Notes: a model not told the origin generated them from the letters alone. Numbered from the stretch's first letter, positions 8,384 to 20,158 are shown. The stretch is 64,000 nucleotides of DNA from CAVVST01 sp963750995 (GCA_963750995.1 CAVVST010000005.1:558001-622000), one strand, 5' to 3'. Program-made: numbers and translations.

Positions 8384-9763
8384 GTGAACCGCGATCCCTC
8401 CCCTCAGTTGCTGGTCGTGGACGACGAACCGGGCATGCTCTCGCTGGTGCAGCGGTTTGCAGAAGGCGAGGGCTTCAACGTGGTCATTCGTCCGGGGGGA
8501 CGCGCGCTGCTGAGCGAGCTGTCCAAACTCAACCCGGATGCGGCGCTGCTGGATCGCAACATGCCGGAACTCGGCGGGCTCGAGCTGTTGAAGGTGATCC
8601 GCGAGAGCGACCCCGATTGCCAGGTGATCCTGATGACCGCCGAAGCGACGGTAGAGTCCGCGATCGAGGCGGTGAAGCTGGGAGCCCTCGACTACCTGAG
8701 CAAACCGATCGATTTCGACCGGCTGCGCGAGCTGCTCGGCGGCGTCCGCTACGGCATCGCCCGTCGCCAGCGGTTGCTGGCGGCCGACACGGAAATTGCC
8801 AATCGTTTCGAATTCTGCGGCATGGTGGGGCGCAGCCCGGTGATGCAGGAGCTCTTCGACCTGGTGCGTCGCCTCTCGCCCCACGCGCGGACGGCGCTGA
8901 TCACCGGCGAGACCGGCACCGGCAAGGAACTGGTGGCGCGCGCGCTGCACAAGCTCGGACCGCGCAAGGATCGAAAGCTCATCGCGTTCAACTGCTCAAC
9001 CCTGGTCGAGACGCTGGCCGAAAGCGAGCTGTTCGGACACGTGCGCGGCGCCTTCACCGGCGCGGTCGAGGCCAAGGCGGGAATGTTCGAACAATCGGAC
9101 GGCGCCACGCTGTTTCTCGACGAGATCGGCGAGCTGCCGATGGCCACGCAGGCCAAGCTGCTCCGGGTGATCGAGTACGGCGAAGTGCAGCGCGTCGGCG
9201 GGAGCGACAGCCGCAAGGTGGACGTGCGCGTCATCGCCGCCACGAACCGCCGGCTCCCCGAGGAGGTGGCGGCGGGCCGCTTCCGGCAGGACCTGTACTA
9301 CCGCCTGAACGTCGTCGAGATCCCGCTGGCGCCGCTGCGCGAACGCCGCGACGACATCACCTACCTGACCGCGGCGTTCATCCAGGAATTCGCGGCGCGG
9401 TTCCAGAAGCGGGTGGGCGGCGTCAGCCCTGGCGCCGAACGGCTGCTCAACAACGCGCCATGGACCGGCAACATCCGCGAGCTGCGCAACGTCATCGAAC
9501 GGGCGTGCATGCTGACCGACGGACGCATCCTCAGCGAGCGCGAGGTACTGGCGGCGCTTGGCGGCACACGGCCCGCCGCGGCGCCGGCAACGACGAGTGA
9601 AGCGGCAGCGCCCGAGCCGGACGAAGTCATGCCCGAACTGGATCGCAATTCCATCGAACAGGCGCTGCAGCAGCTTGGCGGCAACCGTTCGGCGGCGGCG
9701 CGCAAGCTCGGCATCAGCCGGCGGGCGCTGTATCGTCGTCTCGACACGTTCGGTCTGCGCTAG
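8384..9763 (+). CDS. Sigma-54-dependent response regulator (NtrC family)
   Basis: A 459-residue activator of sigma-54 promoters. An N-terminal receiver (LLVVDDEPGMLS; Asp57 in ALLDRNMPELGG) is followed by an AAA+ domain with Walker A GETGTGKELVARALH, the sigma-54 contact loop GAFTGA, Walker B TLFLDEIGELP, and an arginine-finger region near FRQDLYYRLNV. It ends in a Fis-type helix-turn-helix (LGGNRSAAARKLGISRRALYRRL). GTG start two bases after the DHp gene. Its stop overlaps the stop of the opposing VWFA gene in a CTAG. The target is unknown; a sigma-54-like site occurs before cheY at 50.5 kb. Confidence 0.95.
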   Translation: MNRDPSPQLLVVDDEPGMLSLVQRFAEGEGFNVVIRPGGRALLSELSKLNPDAALLDRNMPELGGLELLKVIRESDPDCQVILMTAEATVESAIEAVKLGALDYLSKPIDFDRLRELLGGVRYGIARRQRLLAADTEIANRFEFCGMVGRSPVMQELFDLVRRLSPHARTALITGETGTGKELVARALHKLGPRKDRKLIAFNCSTLVETLAESELFGHVRGAFTGAVEAKAGMFEQSDGATLFLDEIGELPMATQAKLLRVIEYGEVQRVGGSDSRKVDVRVIAATNRRLPEEVAAGRFRQDLYYRLNVVEIPLAPLRERRDDITYLTAAFIQEFAARFQKRVGGVSPGAERLLNNAPWTGNIRELRNVIERACMLTDGRILSEREVLAALGGTRPAAAPATTSEAAAPEPDEVMPELDRNSIEQALQQLGGNRSAAARKLGISRRALYRRLDTFGLR

Positions 9764-10689
9764 GGATTGATCCGCCGCGCGGCGTAGTAGCCACGCCGGG
9801 CGCGGGTGAAGTAGTTCCGGTCCTTCACTTTCACCCGAATCGCACGCCAGCCGTCGTCGGGTGGACGCGACGACACGTAGCCGAGGACATACTGTTTGTT
9901 GAGTTCGTTGGCGATGCGCTCGGTCGCCGGCCCGAGGTCTTCCGCCGCCCGCACTACTTCAGTGTAGCCGCCGCTCTGGCCGGTAATCTCGCGCAGCGCC
10001 TCGGGATTGACGCGCGTGCTGGCGAGCGCGCCCGGCGCGTCAATCGCAATGGCATAGACGAAGGGATCGGTACGGCGCAAGACGTCGCGCGCCTGCCGAA
10101 GGGTGAAGTCGCTCGCGGTGTCGGCGCCGTCAGACACCACGACCAGCGCCGCCCGCGTGTGGATGCGGTAATCGAACATCGGCGCCGACGCCACCAGCGC
10201 GTCGTAAATGGCGGTGCCGCCGGTGGGGCGAAAGGTGTCGAGGCGCCCCCTGAGCGTGACCGGCGGCTGCGTCCAGGGCGCGACGAGATGCGGTTCGTGA
10301 TTGAACGCCGCCATGAAGACCTCATCGCCGCTCTCGAGCAGACCGCCAACGAACCGGTCCACGGCCCCGCGCGCGTCGACGATCGGCTGCCCGCGCATGC
10401 TGTCGCTGGCATCCAGCAGCACCCCGAGGCTGACCGGCACCCGCTCGTCGGTGAACTGGGTCACCGTCTGCGGGATCTCGTCCTCGAGGATCTGGAAATC
10501 GTCCCTGGTGAGGCCCGTAATCAGCCGGCCGCCGGCGTCGATGACCGTGACGGTGACCTGGACGGTGTCAACCCGCGCCCTGAACGTCTGCGCGCCTGAC
10601 GACACCACGAAGCACACGAAAAGTACGAAGATCACGAATACCCTTTTGGGTTCGTGTCCTTCGTCTCCTTCGAGCCCTTCGTGGTTCAT
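9760..10689 (-). CDS. VWFA-related exported protein (acidobacterial type)
   Basis: A 309-residue von Willebrand factor A domain protein of the acidobacterial VWFA-related family, function unknown. After the signal region comes TFRARVDTVQVTVTVIDAGG, then the GLTRDDFQILEDE segment typical of the family. The MIDAS-type motif LLDASDSMRGQ and a later VVSDGADTASD are the metal-site regions. The first 35 codons are read from a dispersed hairpin repeat. Its left arm gives NHEGLEGDEGHE, its loop PKR and its right arm the hydrophobic VFVIFVLFVCFVV, which serves as the apparent signal peptide. There is no other start codon between the repeat and the domain, so the start must lie inside the repeat. Confidence 0.9.
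   Translation of the reverse strand: MNHEGLEGDEGHEPKRVFVIFVLFVCFVVSSGAQTFRARVDTVQVTVTVIDAGGRLITGLTRDDFQILEDEIPQTVTQFTDERVPVSLGVLLDASDSMRGQPIVDARGAVDRFVGGLLESGDEVFMAAFNHEPHLVAPWTQPPVTLRGRLDTFRPTGGTAIYDALVASAPMFDYRIHTRAALVVVSDGADTASDFTLRQARDVLRRTDPFVYAIAIDAPGALASTRVNPEALREITGQSGGYTEVVRAAEDLGPATERIANELNKQYVLGYVSSRPPDDGWRAIRVKVKDRNYFTRARRGYYAARRINP
10603..10686 (-). repeat. CCACGA-unit hairpin repeat, copy 3
   Basis: About 35 bp arms of degenerate CCACGAAG units around a CCCAAAAGGG loop region. Read on the minus strand the edge is ATGAACCACGAAGG. It lies wholly inside the 5' coding region of the VWFA gene, just downstream of carB. It supplies the start codon context and the hydrophobic signal segment of the VWFA protein. 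Confidence 0.85.
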
Positions 10690-10696
10690 GGGGCGC

Positions 10697-13960
<3,264 letters not shown>

Positions 13961-13968
13961 GAGTCTCA

Positions 13969-14051
13969 AACCACGAAGGTCACGAGATTCGCGAAGAACA
14001 CGACGAAAACGGTCATTCGTGCTCCTTCGTGACCTTCGTGTCGTCGTGATT
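13969..14051. repeat. CCACGA-unit hairpin repeat between carA and carB (copy 4)
   Basis: Inverted arms of CACGAAGG/CACGACG units: the left arm begins AAACCACGAAGGTCACGAG, and the right arm ends TTCGTGTCGTCGTGATT. It fills most of the gap between the carA stop (14060) and the carB start (13960). A stem of this length in the mRNA could shape the carA:carB expression ratio. No T-tract is seen, so a classical terminator is unlikely. Confidence 0.85.
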
Positions 14052-14059
14052 CAAAGCCG

Positions 14060-15199
14060 TCACTTCCTCTCCATCGACTCGAGGAACTGCTGGAAGAGGT
14101 AGTCGGCGTCGTGCGGGCCCGGGGAGGCCTCCGGATGATACTGCACCGAGAAAATCGGCTTCGACGTGTGGCGGAAGCCTTCGACGGTGCCGTCGTAGAG
14201 GTTGAGGTGAGTCACGCTGACGTCGGACGGGAGCGTGTCGGGATTGACCGCGAACCCGTGATTCTGCGATGTGATCTCGACCTTGCCCGAGGCGAGTTCC
14301 TTGACCGGGTGATTCGCGCCGCGGTGGCCGAACTTCAGCTTGAAGGTTTCGCCGCCGACGGCGAGCCCGAGTATCTGGTGGCCGAGGCAGATGCCGAACA
14401 TCGGCACGTCGGACTTCACGAGGTCGCGGACGTTGCCGATGGCGTAGTCGAGCGCCGCAGGATCGCCGGGGCCGTTGCTGAGAAAGATGCCGTCCGGTTC
14501 GACCGCCAATAGATCCCTGGCAGGGGCCGATGCGGGGAACACGTGGACGTCGCAGCCGTACGTGTCGAGCCGCCGCAGGATGTTCCACTTCACACCAAAG
14601 TCGTAGGCCGCCACCTTCAGCCGGCGGACGGCGCGCCGGGCGGGCGGCATTCCGAACTCGGCGTGGGCCGCGTCGCCGCTGGCCGGGGCACGCGTCCGCC
14701 ATTCGAACGCGGTGTTGCAGGTGACGCCCGAGACGAGGTCCGAACCTTCCATCTTCGGAATGGCGCGCGCCTTCTCGACCAGCTCGTCGGGATCGACCTG
14801 ACCGGTTGCGATGATGCCGCGCATCACGCCCGCGGAGCGCAACACCCGGGTGAGGGCGCGGGTATCGATGTCGGCAATCGACACGATGTTGAAGCGGACC
14901 AGGTAATCGCGGAGCGTGCCGTCCGCCCGCCAGTTGCTGGCGAGCGGCGAGGCTTCGCGCATCACGAAGCCGGCGACGTGCGGCACCTGCGACTCGGCGT
15001 CCCCGGACGCCACGCCGTAGTTGCCGATGTGCGGTGCCGTCATCGTCACGATCTGTCCCGCGTACGACGGATCGGTCAGCACTTCCTGGTAGCCGGTCAT
15101 GCTCGTGTTGAACACGACTTCGCCGCGCGCTTCACCCTGCGCGCCTGCCGCAATGCCGCGGTACCAGGTACCGTCTTCGAGTGCGAGTACTGCGTTCAT
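14060..15199 (-). CDS. carA: Carbamoyl-phosphate synthase small (glutaminase) subunit
   Basis: Glutamine amidotransferase subunit that feeds ammonia to CarB; 379 residues. The N-terminal domain has VVFNTSMTGYQEVLTDPSYA, and the class I amidotransferase domain has the catalytic Cys in PMFGICLGHQILGLA and the His/Glu pair in VQYHPEASPGPHD. The frame opens at 15217, but ATG 15199 (MNAVLALEDGTWYRG) has an AAGGAAG ribosome site just upstream and matches the family start. First gene of the carAB pair. Confidence 0.97.
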   Translation of the reverse strand: MNAVLALEDGTWYRGIAAGAQGEARGEVVFNTSMTGYQEVLTDPSYAGQIVTMTAPHIGNYGVASGDAESQVPHVAGFVMREASPLASNWRADGTLRDYLVRFNIVSIADIDTRALTRVLRSAGVMRGIIATGQVDPDELVEKARAIPKMEGSDLVSGVTCNTAFEWRTRAPASGDAAHAEFGMPPARRAVRRLKVAAYDFGVKWNILRRLDTYGCDVHVFPASAPARDLLAVEPDGIFLSNGPGDPAALDYAIGNVRDLVKSDVPMFGICLGHQILGLAVGGETFKLKFGHRGANHPVKELASGKVEITSQNHGFAVNPDTLPSDVSVTHLNLYDGTVEGFRHTSKPIFSVQYHPEASPGPHDADYLFQQFLESMERK

Positions 15200-15206
15200 G
15201 CTTCCT

Positions 15207-15317
15207 TCAAGGCACAAGGCTCAACGCACAGATCCAAGTCACAACGGCTGCGACTGACGACTTCGATCTTGTGACTGGTTGTGACTTGTGCCTTGTGCTT
15301 TGGGAATTGTGCCTTGA
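15207..15317. repeat. AAGGCACAA-unit hairpin repeat
   Basis: An inverted repeat with about 41 bp arms between the divergent carA and bshC genes. Both arms, read inward, begin TCAAGGCACAA (15207-15217 and complement of 15307-15317) and end AAGTCACAAC, with diverged CAC-rich middles. It has the same design as the CCACGA hairpins but a different unit sequence. Any bshC or carA promoter elements must lie within or next to it. Confidence 0.75.
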
Positions 15318-15380
15318 TTCGCGAAGATCGTAGCACGTTGCCTTGACACTCCGCGCGGCGCTCTGCGACAGTACCGTCCG

Positions 15381-17002
15381 GTGCTCCCCCAGACAGGTGC
15401 GGCCGCGACCAGCAGCCGATTTCCCATCGAGATTCGCCGGTTTCCGTGGATCAAGCGGCTCGCGTCCGACTACGCCTTCGATTACGCGCGCGTCGCCGAG
15501 TTCTTCGCCGGCAACCCGACTGATCCGGCGGCGTGGCGCGACGCTGTCGCCCGCGCGCAGCGCCACCCTCGCGACCGCGACCGCATCACCGACATCGTCA
15601 TGGCCCAGCAGCGCCTGCGCGGCGCGCCCCCTGACGCGCTCGCTGCGGCGGCGCGGCTGCGCGATCCGCTGAGCGTCGCGGTGGTGACCGGGCAGCAGGC
15701 CGGGCTGTTTGGCGGCCCGCTGTTCACGCTGTTGAAGGCCGTGACCACGCTCCGGCTCGCGGAGCGGACGGCGGCGGAATACCGCGCGCCGACCGTCGCC
15801 GTGTTCTGGATCGATGCCGAAGACCACGACTGGAACGAGGTGCAGTCGTGCGGTGTGCTGAATGCCGACCTCGAACTCGTGCGCATGGCACTGGGACGGC
15901 CGCCGGGCGCCGGCGAAGGACCGGTGGCGCGCGTCCTGCTGGACAGCTCGATCGAGGAGGCCGTCGCGATGCTGGCGGCCACGGTGCCGGCGACCGAGTT
16001 CACCCCGAATCTGATTGATGCGCTGCGCGCCGCCTATTCGCCGGGCGTCGGCATGGTGGCGGCGTTCGGCCGGTGGCTCGAAACCTGGCTTGGCCCACGC
16101 GGGCTGGTCGTGTTCGATGCGTCCGATCCCGCCGCCAAGCCGCTCGCCGCCAGCCTGTTCGCGCGCGAGATCGAGCACGCCGGCGAGACGTCCCGGTTGG
16201 CCGCCGCAGCCGGGACCAGGCTCACCGTGCTCGGATACCACGCGCAGGTCGAGCCGCAAGAAGACCATGCCGCGCTGTTTCACCTCGACGGCATTCGCTC
16301 CAGCATCCGCGTCGGAGACGCGCGCGACGCGCTGCTGCAGCGGGTCAAGGCGAATCCGGCCGAGTTCAGTCCAAACGTGCTGCTGCGGCCGCTGGTGCAA
16401 GACACGCTGTTTCCGACCGCCTGTTACGTCGCCGGACCAAATGAGCTGGCCTACCTGGCGCAACTGCGCGGCATTTACGACAGGTTCGGCGTGCCAATGC
16501 CGCTGATGCAGCAACGCGCCTCGGCCACCCTGCTCGACTCCAACGCCATGCGGATGCTAGCCCGCCATGATTTGCCGTTCGAGGCGCTGCGGGCCCAGGA
16601 CGAATCGGCGCTGAATGCGGTACTCAAGGCGCAGATCCCGCCTGCAGTGGAGAGCTCGCTCGAGGAGGCCAGCCGGACGCTGGCCGAGCGGATGGAGATG
16701 CTGGCCAGGGCGGTTGCGGAGCTGGACGGGACGCTCGAGGCCGCCGCGCGATCGACGATCGGCCGCATGCAGGACGACCTCAAGAAGCTGCAGGGCAAGA
16801 TCATCCAGGCGGCGAAACGGAAGGATGAGACGCTGCGGCGGCAGTTCAAGCACGCGCAGGCCCAGGCGTTTCCGGGCGGGCACCCCAGGAACGTGAGATC
16901 GGATTCGTCTACTTCCTGAACAAGTACGGCGCCGGCCTGATCGATCGATTGAGCGAGGAACTGCCGCTCGACCAGGGTCAGCACTGGGTGATGACGATTT
17001 AG
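15381..17002 (+). CDS. bshC: Bacillithiol biosynthesis cysteine-adding enzyme BshC, one frameshift
   Basis: Adds cysteine to glucosaminyl-malate in the last step of bacillithiol synthesis, making the low-molecular-weight thiol that replaces glutathione. Family signatures: VVTGQQAGLFGGPLFTLLKA, VAVFWIDAEDHDWNEV, LLRPLVQDTLFPTACYVAGP and a C-terminal coiled coil ending in RQFKHAQAQAFPGG. The frame breaks near 16885 in a CACCCCAGG run. One base there restores QEREIGFVYFLNKYG through HWVMTI and a stop at 17000-17002, giving the usual length of about 540 residues. GTG start. The restored stop abuts the ATG of the PBP gene (TAGATG). Confidence 0.93.
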
Positions 17003-19322
17003 ATGAAGGCGCGCATCCGGATCGGGCGTAGACGCCGGCCTTCAGGTCGGCCTGATTGGGCGCGGTATGCGCTGTATGCCGCTGCCGTCTTCGCTATTCT
17101 CAGGTACCGGCACACTCACCTACTACTACGTCTCGTTCTCGCGGCTGATCGACGCGCACCTGCACGGCGAGCGTGAGCGCACGCTGCCGCGTGTCTATGC
17201 CCGCCCGATCGTGCTGCGACAGGGGCAGGCGATCGGCCAGCAGGAACTGGTCGTCCGCCTGAACGACCTCGGCTATGCGCAGCGCGGCGCCGCCCAGGCG
17301 CCGGGCGAGTTCGCCATCGGCCGGAACGAGGTGGCGATCATGCCGCGATCGGCCGAATTCGGCGGCCGCGCGCTTCGCGTCACGTTTCCCGCGCGCGGCG
17401 CCACGATCCGGACCATCGAGGTTGTGGGACGCGGGCGGACCGCGACCGTCCAGCTCGACGCACCGCTCCTGACCGCGTTGATGACCAGCGGCGGCCGCGA
17501 GAAGCGCCGTAGCGTGCCGCTGGCGACGATTCCGAAGTACGTCCAGCAGGCGGTGCTGGCGATCGAGGACCAGGGCTTCTACTCGCATCCGGGCATCAAT
17601 CCATTCCGCCTCGTCGCCGCCGCGCTGACCAACGTGTTCGGCAACAACGAGAATCTCGTCGGCTACAGCACGATCACGCAGCAGCTCGCCCGGATGTTCT
17701 TCCTCGCCGACGAATTCAACGCCGAGCTGACCGAGGGGAGGCGTTCGTACGGCCGCAAGATGCGCGAGATGCTGATGTCGCTCGTCCTCGAGCGTCGGGC
17801 GACCAAGGACGAAATCCTCGAGCTGTATCTCAACGACGTTTATCTCGGGCAACGCGGGTCATTCGCGATTCACGGTGTCGCCGAAGCGGCGCGCCTGTTC
17901 TTCGGCAAGGACGTCGCCAATCTCAGCCTGTCCGAGGCGGCGCTGATCGCCGGCGTCATCCAGAGTCCGGGCCCGCGCTCCCCGTTTGCCAACCCCGAGC
18001 GCGCGGTCGAGCGGCGCAACGTCGTGCTGAGCGCCATGGCGGACGAGGAATACGTGTCCCCGGAGGCGGCGCAACGCGCGATCAAGGAACCGCTCCGCGT
18101 CGTCGCCCGCGCCGTCGACAACGAGGCCCCTTACTTCGTCGACATGGTGAGCGAGCAGGTCGCCCAGGCATTCCCGGGCGTCACCGCCCAGACCGGGCGG
18201 GTGGATGTCTTCACCACGCTCGATCTCAACCTGCAGCGCGCCGCGCTCGATGCCGTCCGCGGCGGGCTCGCCACTGTCGACCAGCTGCTCGCGCGACGGC
18301 GTCGCCCGCAGCCGGCCCAGGCGGCGCTCATCGCCGTGGACCCGCGGAACGGCGAAATCCTCGCCATGGTCGGCGGACGCTCGTACAACCAGTCGCAGTA
18401 CAACCGCGCAATCGAGGCACGGCGCCAGCCGGGATCCGTATTCAAACCGTTCGTGTTCCTGGCGGCATTCGAGCGCTCCGCCGAAGAAGGCCGCACTGAC
18501 CTCACACCCGCCTCGATGACTGTGGACGAGCCGACTACCTTCTCGTTCGACGAACAGGTGTGGGAGCCGCGCAACTACGACGCCTACGACGGCGAGATTA
18601 CCTTCCGCCGCGCGCTGGCCATGTCGCGCAATGTCGGCACGATCCAGGTTGGCGCGAACGTCGGCTTCGATCGTGTCGCCGCCCTGTGGCGCGCCGTCGG
18701 CGTCGGCACGCCGCCGCGGCCGTTCCCGGCCATCACGCTCGGCGTGTTCGAGCTCACCCCGCTCGAGGTCGCGCAGGCCTACACGCTGTTCCTCAACGGC
18801 GGCCGGGTGCGTCCGCTGACGTCGATCCAGCGTATCGAGACCGCCGAGAAGGAGCTGCGTCCGAAGGCACCGACGGTCAAGCGCGCCGCGCGCGAAGACA
18901 CGACCTATCTCGTCACCAACATGATGCGCGGCGTCCTGAACGAGGGCACCGCCGCCGGCGCGCGGGCGGCCGGCTTCACCCTCGACGCCGCCGGCAAGAC
19001 CGGCACGACCAACGATCTGCGCGACGCCTGGTTCGTCGGCTTCACGCCCGAGCTCCTGACGGTGGTCTGGGTGGGCTTCGACAACAACCAGCCAGTGTCG
19101 CTGAGCGGCACGCAGGCGGCGCTGCCAATCTGGACCTCGTTCATGAAGGCAGCGACGGCGGGCCGTCCGAGCGTCCCGTTCGAGGTCCCCGACGGCGTCA
19201 CGTTCGCGGAGATCGACCGCGACACTGGTAAGCTCGCGCTCCCCAACTGCCCGCGCACCATGACCGAGTCCTTCCTGGCCGGCACCGAGCCCCGGGACTA
19301 CTGCGAAATTCATCGCTGGTGA
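17003..19322 (+). CDS. Class A penicillin-binding protein (PBP1-type), one frameshift near the 5' end
   Basis: Bifunctional peptidoglycan glycosyltransferase and transpeptidase, anchored in the inner membrane. The ATG at 17003 follows the bshC stop directly. It gives an Arg-rich cytoplasmic tail and a membrane anchor (WARYALYAAAVFAIL), then a frame switch near 17100 into GTGTLTYYYVSFSRL. A UB2H-like region is followed by GT51 (AIEDQGFYSHPGIN, STITQQLARMFF, ELYLNDVYLGQ) and a transpeptidase domain with the catalytic Ser in PGSVFKPF, SRN in AMSRNVGT and KTGTTND. Without the switch the protein would lack its anchor. A REP-like palindrome lies in the codons of the cytoplasmic tail. Confidence 0.94.
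17028..17054 (+). repeat. REP-like palindrome with GTAG head, inside the PBP 5' coding region
   Basis: GTAGACGCCGGCC-TTCA-GGTCGGCCTG: a GTAG head and an imperfect stem around TTCA. It matches the copies at 62730 and 62934 (GTAGAG.CGGACC-TTCA-GGTCCGC). It is read in frame as part of the Arg/Pro-rich cytoplasmic tail of the PBP. Confidence 0.6.
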
Positions 19323-19323
19323 G

Positions 19324-19380
19324 CAGAACCAGGAACCGAACCCGGAACCGAACCCGAACCCGAACCAGAACCAGAACCCA
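19324..19380. repeat. Tandem GAACC-type repeats left of the four-helix-bundle element
   Basis: A run of degenerate 6-9 base units (GAACCAG, GAACCG, GAACCCG) starts right after the PBP stop. Together with the GTTCG-oriented units that follow it, it forms an imperfect long hairpin. Confidence 0.75.
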
Positions 19381-19382
19381 GT

Positions 19383-19922
19383 TCACTCTTCTTCGTTCTC
19401 GCTGCTCGGTTCGTGTTCAGTTTCGGGTTCGTCGTTCGGTGGTTCGTTGGTTCGTGGCCTTCGCCGGTTTGGGTCGTTCTGTGTTCGCGTTCGGCGACTC
19501 AGTCGCTCGGGCCGCGATGCGATTCGGCGTTCGCGCGCGCGGCGGGCGTTGCGCAGCGCTTCAGGCGACTGGAGATACTCCATCAACCCCGTGACTTCCT
19601 GAAGCGCGGCTTCGGCGAGCGCCTCGTGTTCGAGCCGCACGTCTTCCGTGATGTAGCCGCGATCCACCAGATCCAACAGATGATTTTGTGACTCCATGAG
19701 TGACGACCGCGCCATGACGACGAACCGGGCGAAGTCAGGCGGATTGAACCGGCCGTAGCCCTCAGCAATGTGGCCGGGCGGACCTTTCACCGACTCTTCC
19801 AGCTGCGAACGGCGATCCCAGTCTTTCGAGAGCGGTCCATTCTCACAGAGGCGATAGACCGCCTTTTTGTACGTGCGGCACGCCTGCCACGCCCGCAGCT
19901 GGGTGAAACGGCGAACGCCCAC
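19383..19922 (-). CDS. Four-helix bundle protein (23S rRNA intervening-sequence protein family)
   Basis: Member of the S23/IVP four-helix-bundle family, whose founders are encoded in intervening sequences of 23S rRNA genes and which is related to the Avd accessory proteins of diversity-generating retroelements. Core signatures: FTQLRAWQACRTYKKAVYRL, IAEGYGRF, FARFVVMARSSLMESQNHLL and a final helix after EVTGLMEYL. The start is uncertain. GTG 19922 (VGVRRFTQLRAW) matches the family length, while the open frame runs on to 20117 through the repeat. The C-terminal 40 or so residues (Arg, Pro, Asn, Glu-rich) are read from the left repeat. Molecular role is unknown; nucleic-acid binding is the usual guess. 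Confidence 0.8.
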   Translation of the reverse strand: MGVRRFTQLRAWQACRTYKKAVYRLCENGPLSKDWDRRSQLEESVKGPPGHIAEGYGRFNPPDFARFVVMARSSLMESQNHLLDLVDRGYITEDVRLEHEALAEAALQEVTGLMEYLQSPEALRNARRARERRIASRPERLSRRTRTQNDPNRRRPRTNEPPNDEPETEHEPSSENEEE

Positions 19923-20036
19923 GCCTCGGCACCGAGCACATCCGATGCCGTCGTGATCCACGCCAGATTGCGCGATCGACGATACGGGGTGAGCAGTAAC
20001 TGCCAAACCACCCGCGGAGCCTGACGGCAAGAACGG

Positions 20037-20100
20037 CCGAACCGCGAACCCTGAACCCGCGAACCCCGAACCCGGAACCCGGAACCGAACGTTCGAAGTT
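20037..20100. repeat. Tandem GAACCC-type repeats, right inner flank of the cassette
   Basis: Degenerate units (GAACCGCG, GAACCCTG, GAACCCGC, GAACCCCG, GAACCCGG) directly precede the right inverted repeat at 20101. On the minus strand they would be read as repeats rich in Phe, Gly, Ser, Val and Arg if translation began upstream of 19922. Confidence 0.75.
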
Positions 20101-20145
20101 GAACACGAACCGAGCACCCAGAACGAAGAAGGGTGAACGACAGCC

Positions 20146-20151
20146 TATAAT
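20146..20151 (+). promoter_or_regulatory. Probable -10 box of xdhC, leaderless start
   Basis: A perfect TATAAT ends 7 bases before the xdhC ATG, so transcription would begin at or next to the A of the start codon. No convincing -35 is seen; that position falls inside the right repeat of the cassette. Confidence 0.5.
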
Positions 20152-20158
20152 CAAGGAA

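Larger units (their letters stand above)
19381..20138. mobile_element. Putative small cassette: four-helix-bundle gene in 38 bp inverted repeats
   Basis: The ends 19381-19418 and 20101-20138 are inverted copies: GTTCACTCTTCTTCGTTCT and GTTCACCCTTCTTCGTTCT, then TGCTCGGTTCGTGTTC in both. They match at 35 of 38 positions. Inside lies a single gene on the minus strand. Further GAACCC-type direct repeats flank the inner right end (20037-20100) and the outer left end. No transposase and no clear target duplication are visible. The right end stops 7 bp before the xdhC -10 box. Confidence 0.65.

Noticed and set aside
15207..16514. 435-codon minus-strand frame opposite bshC
   Set aside because: Antisense to the conserved BshC sequence and without recognisable domains; typical GC-rich shadow.
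19324..20138. CRISPR array in the GAACCC repeats
   Set aside because: Units are 6-9 bases, degenerate, and without regular spacers; no cas genes nearby.
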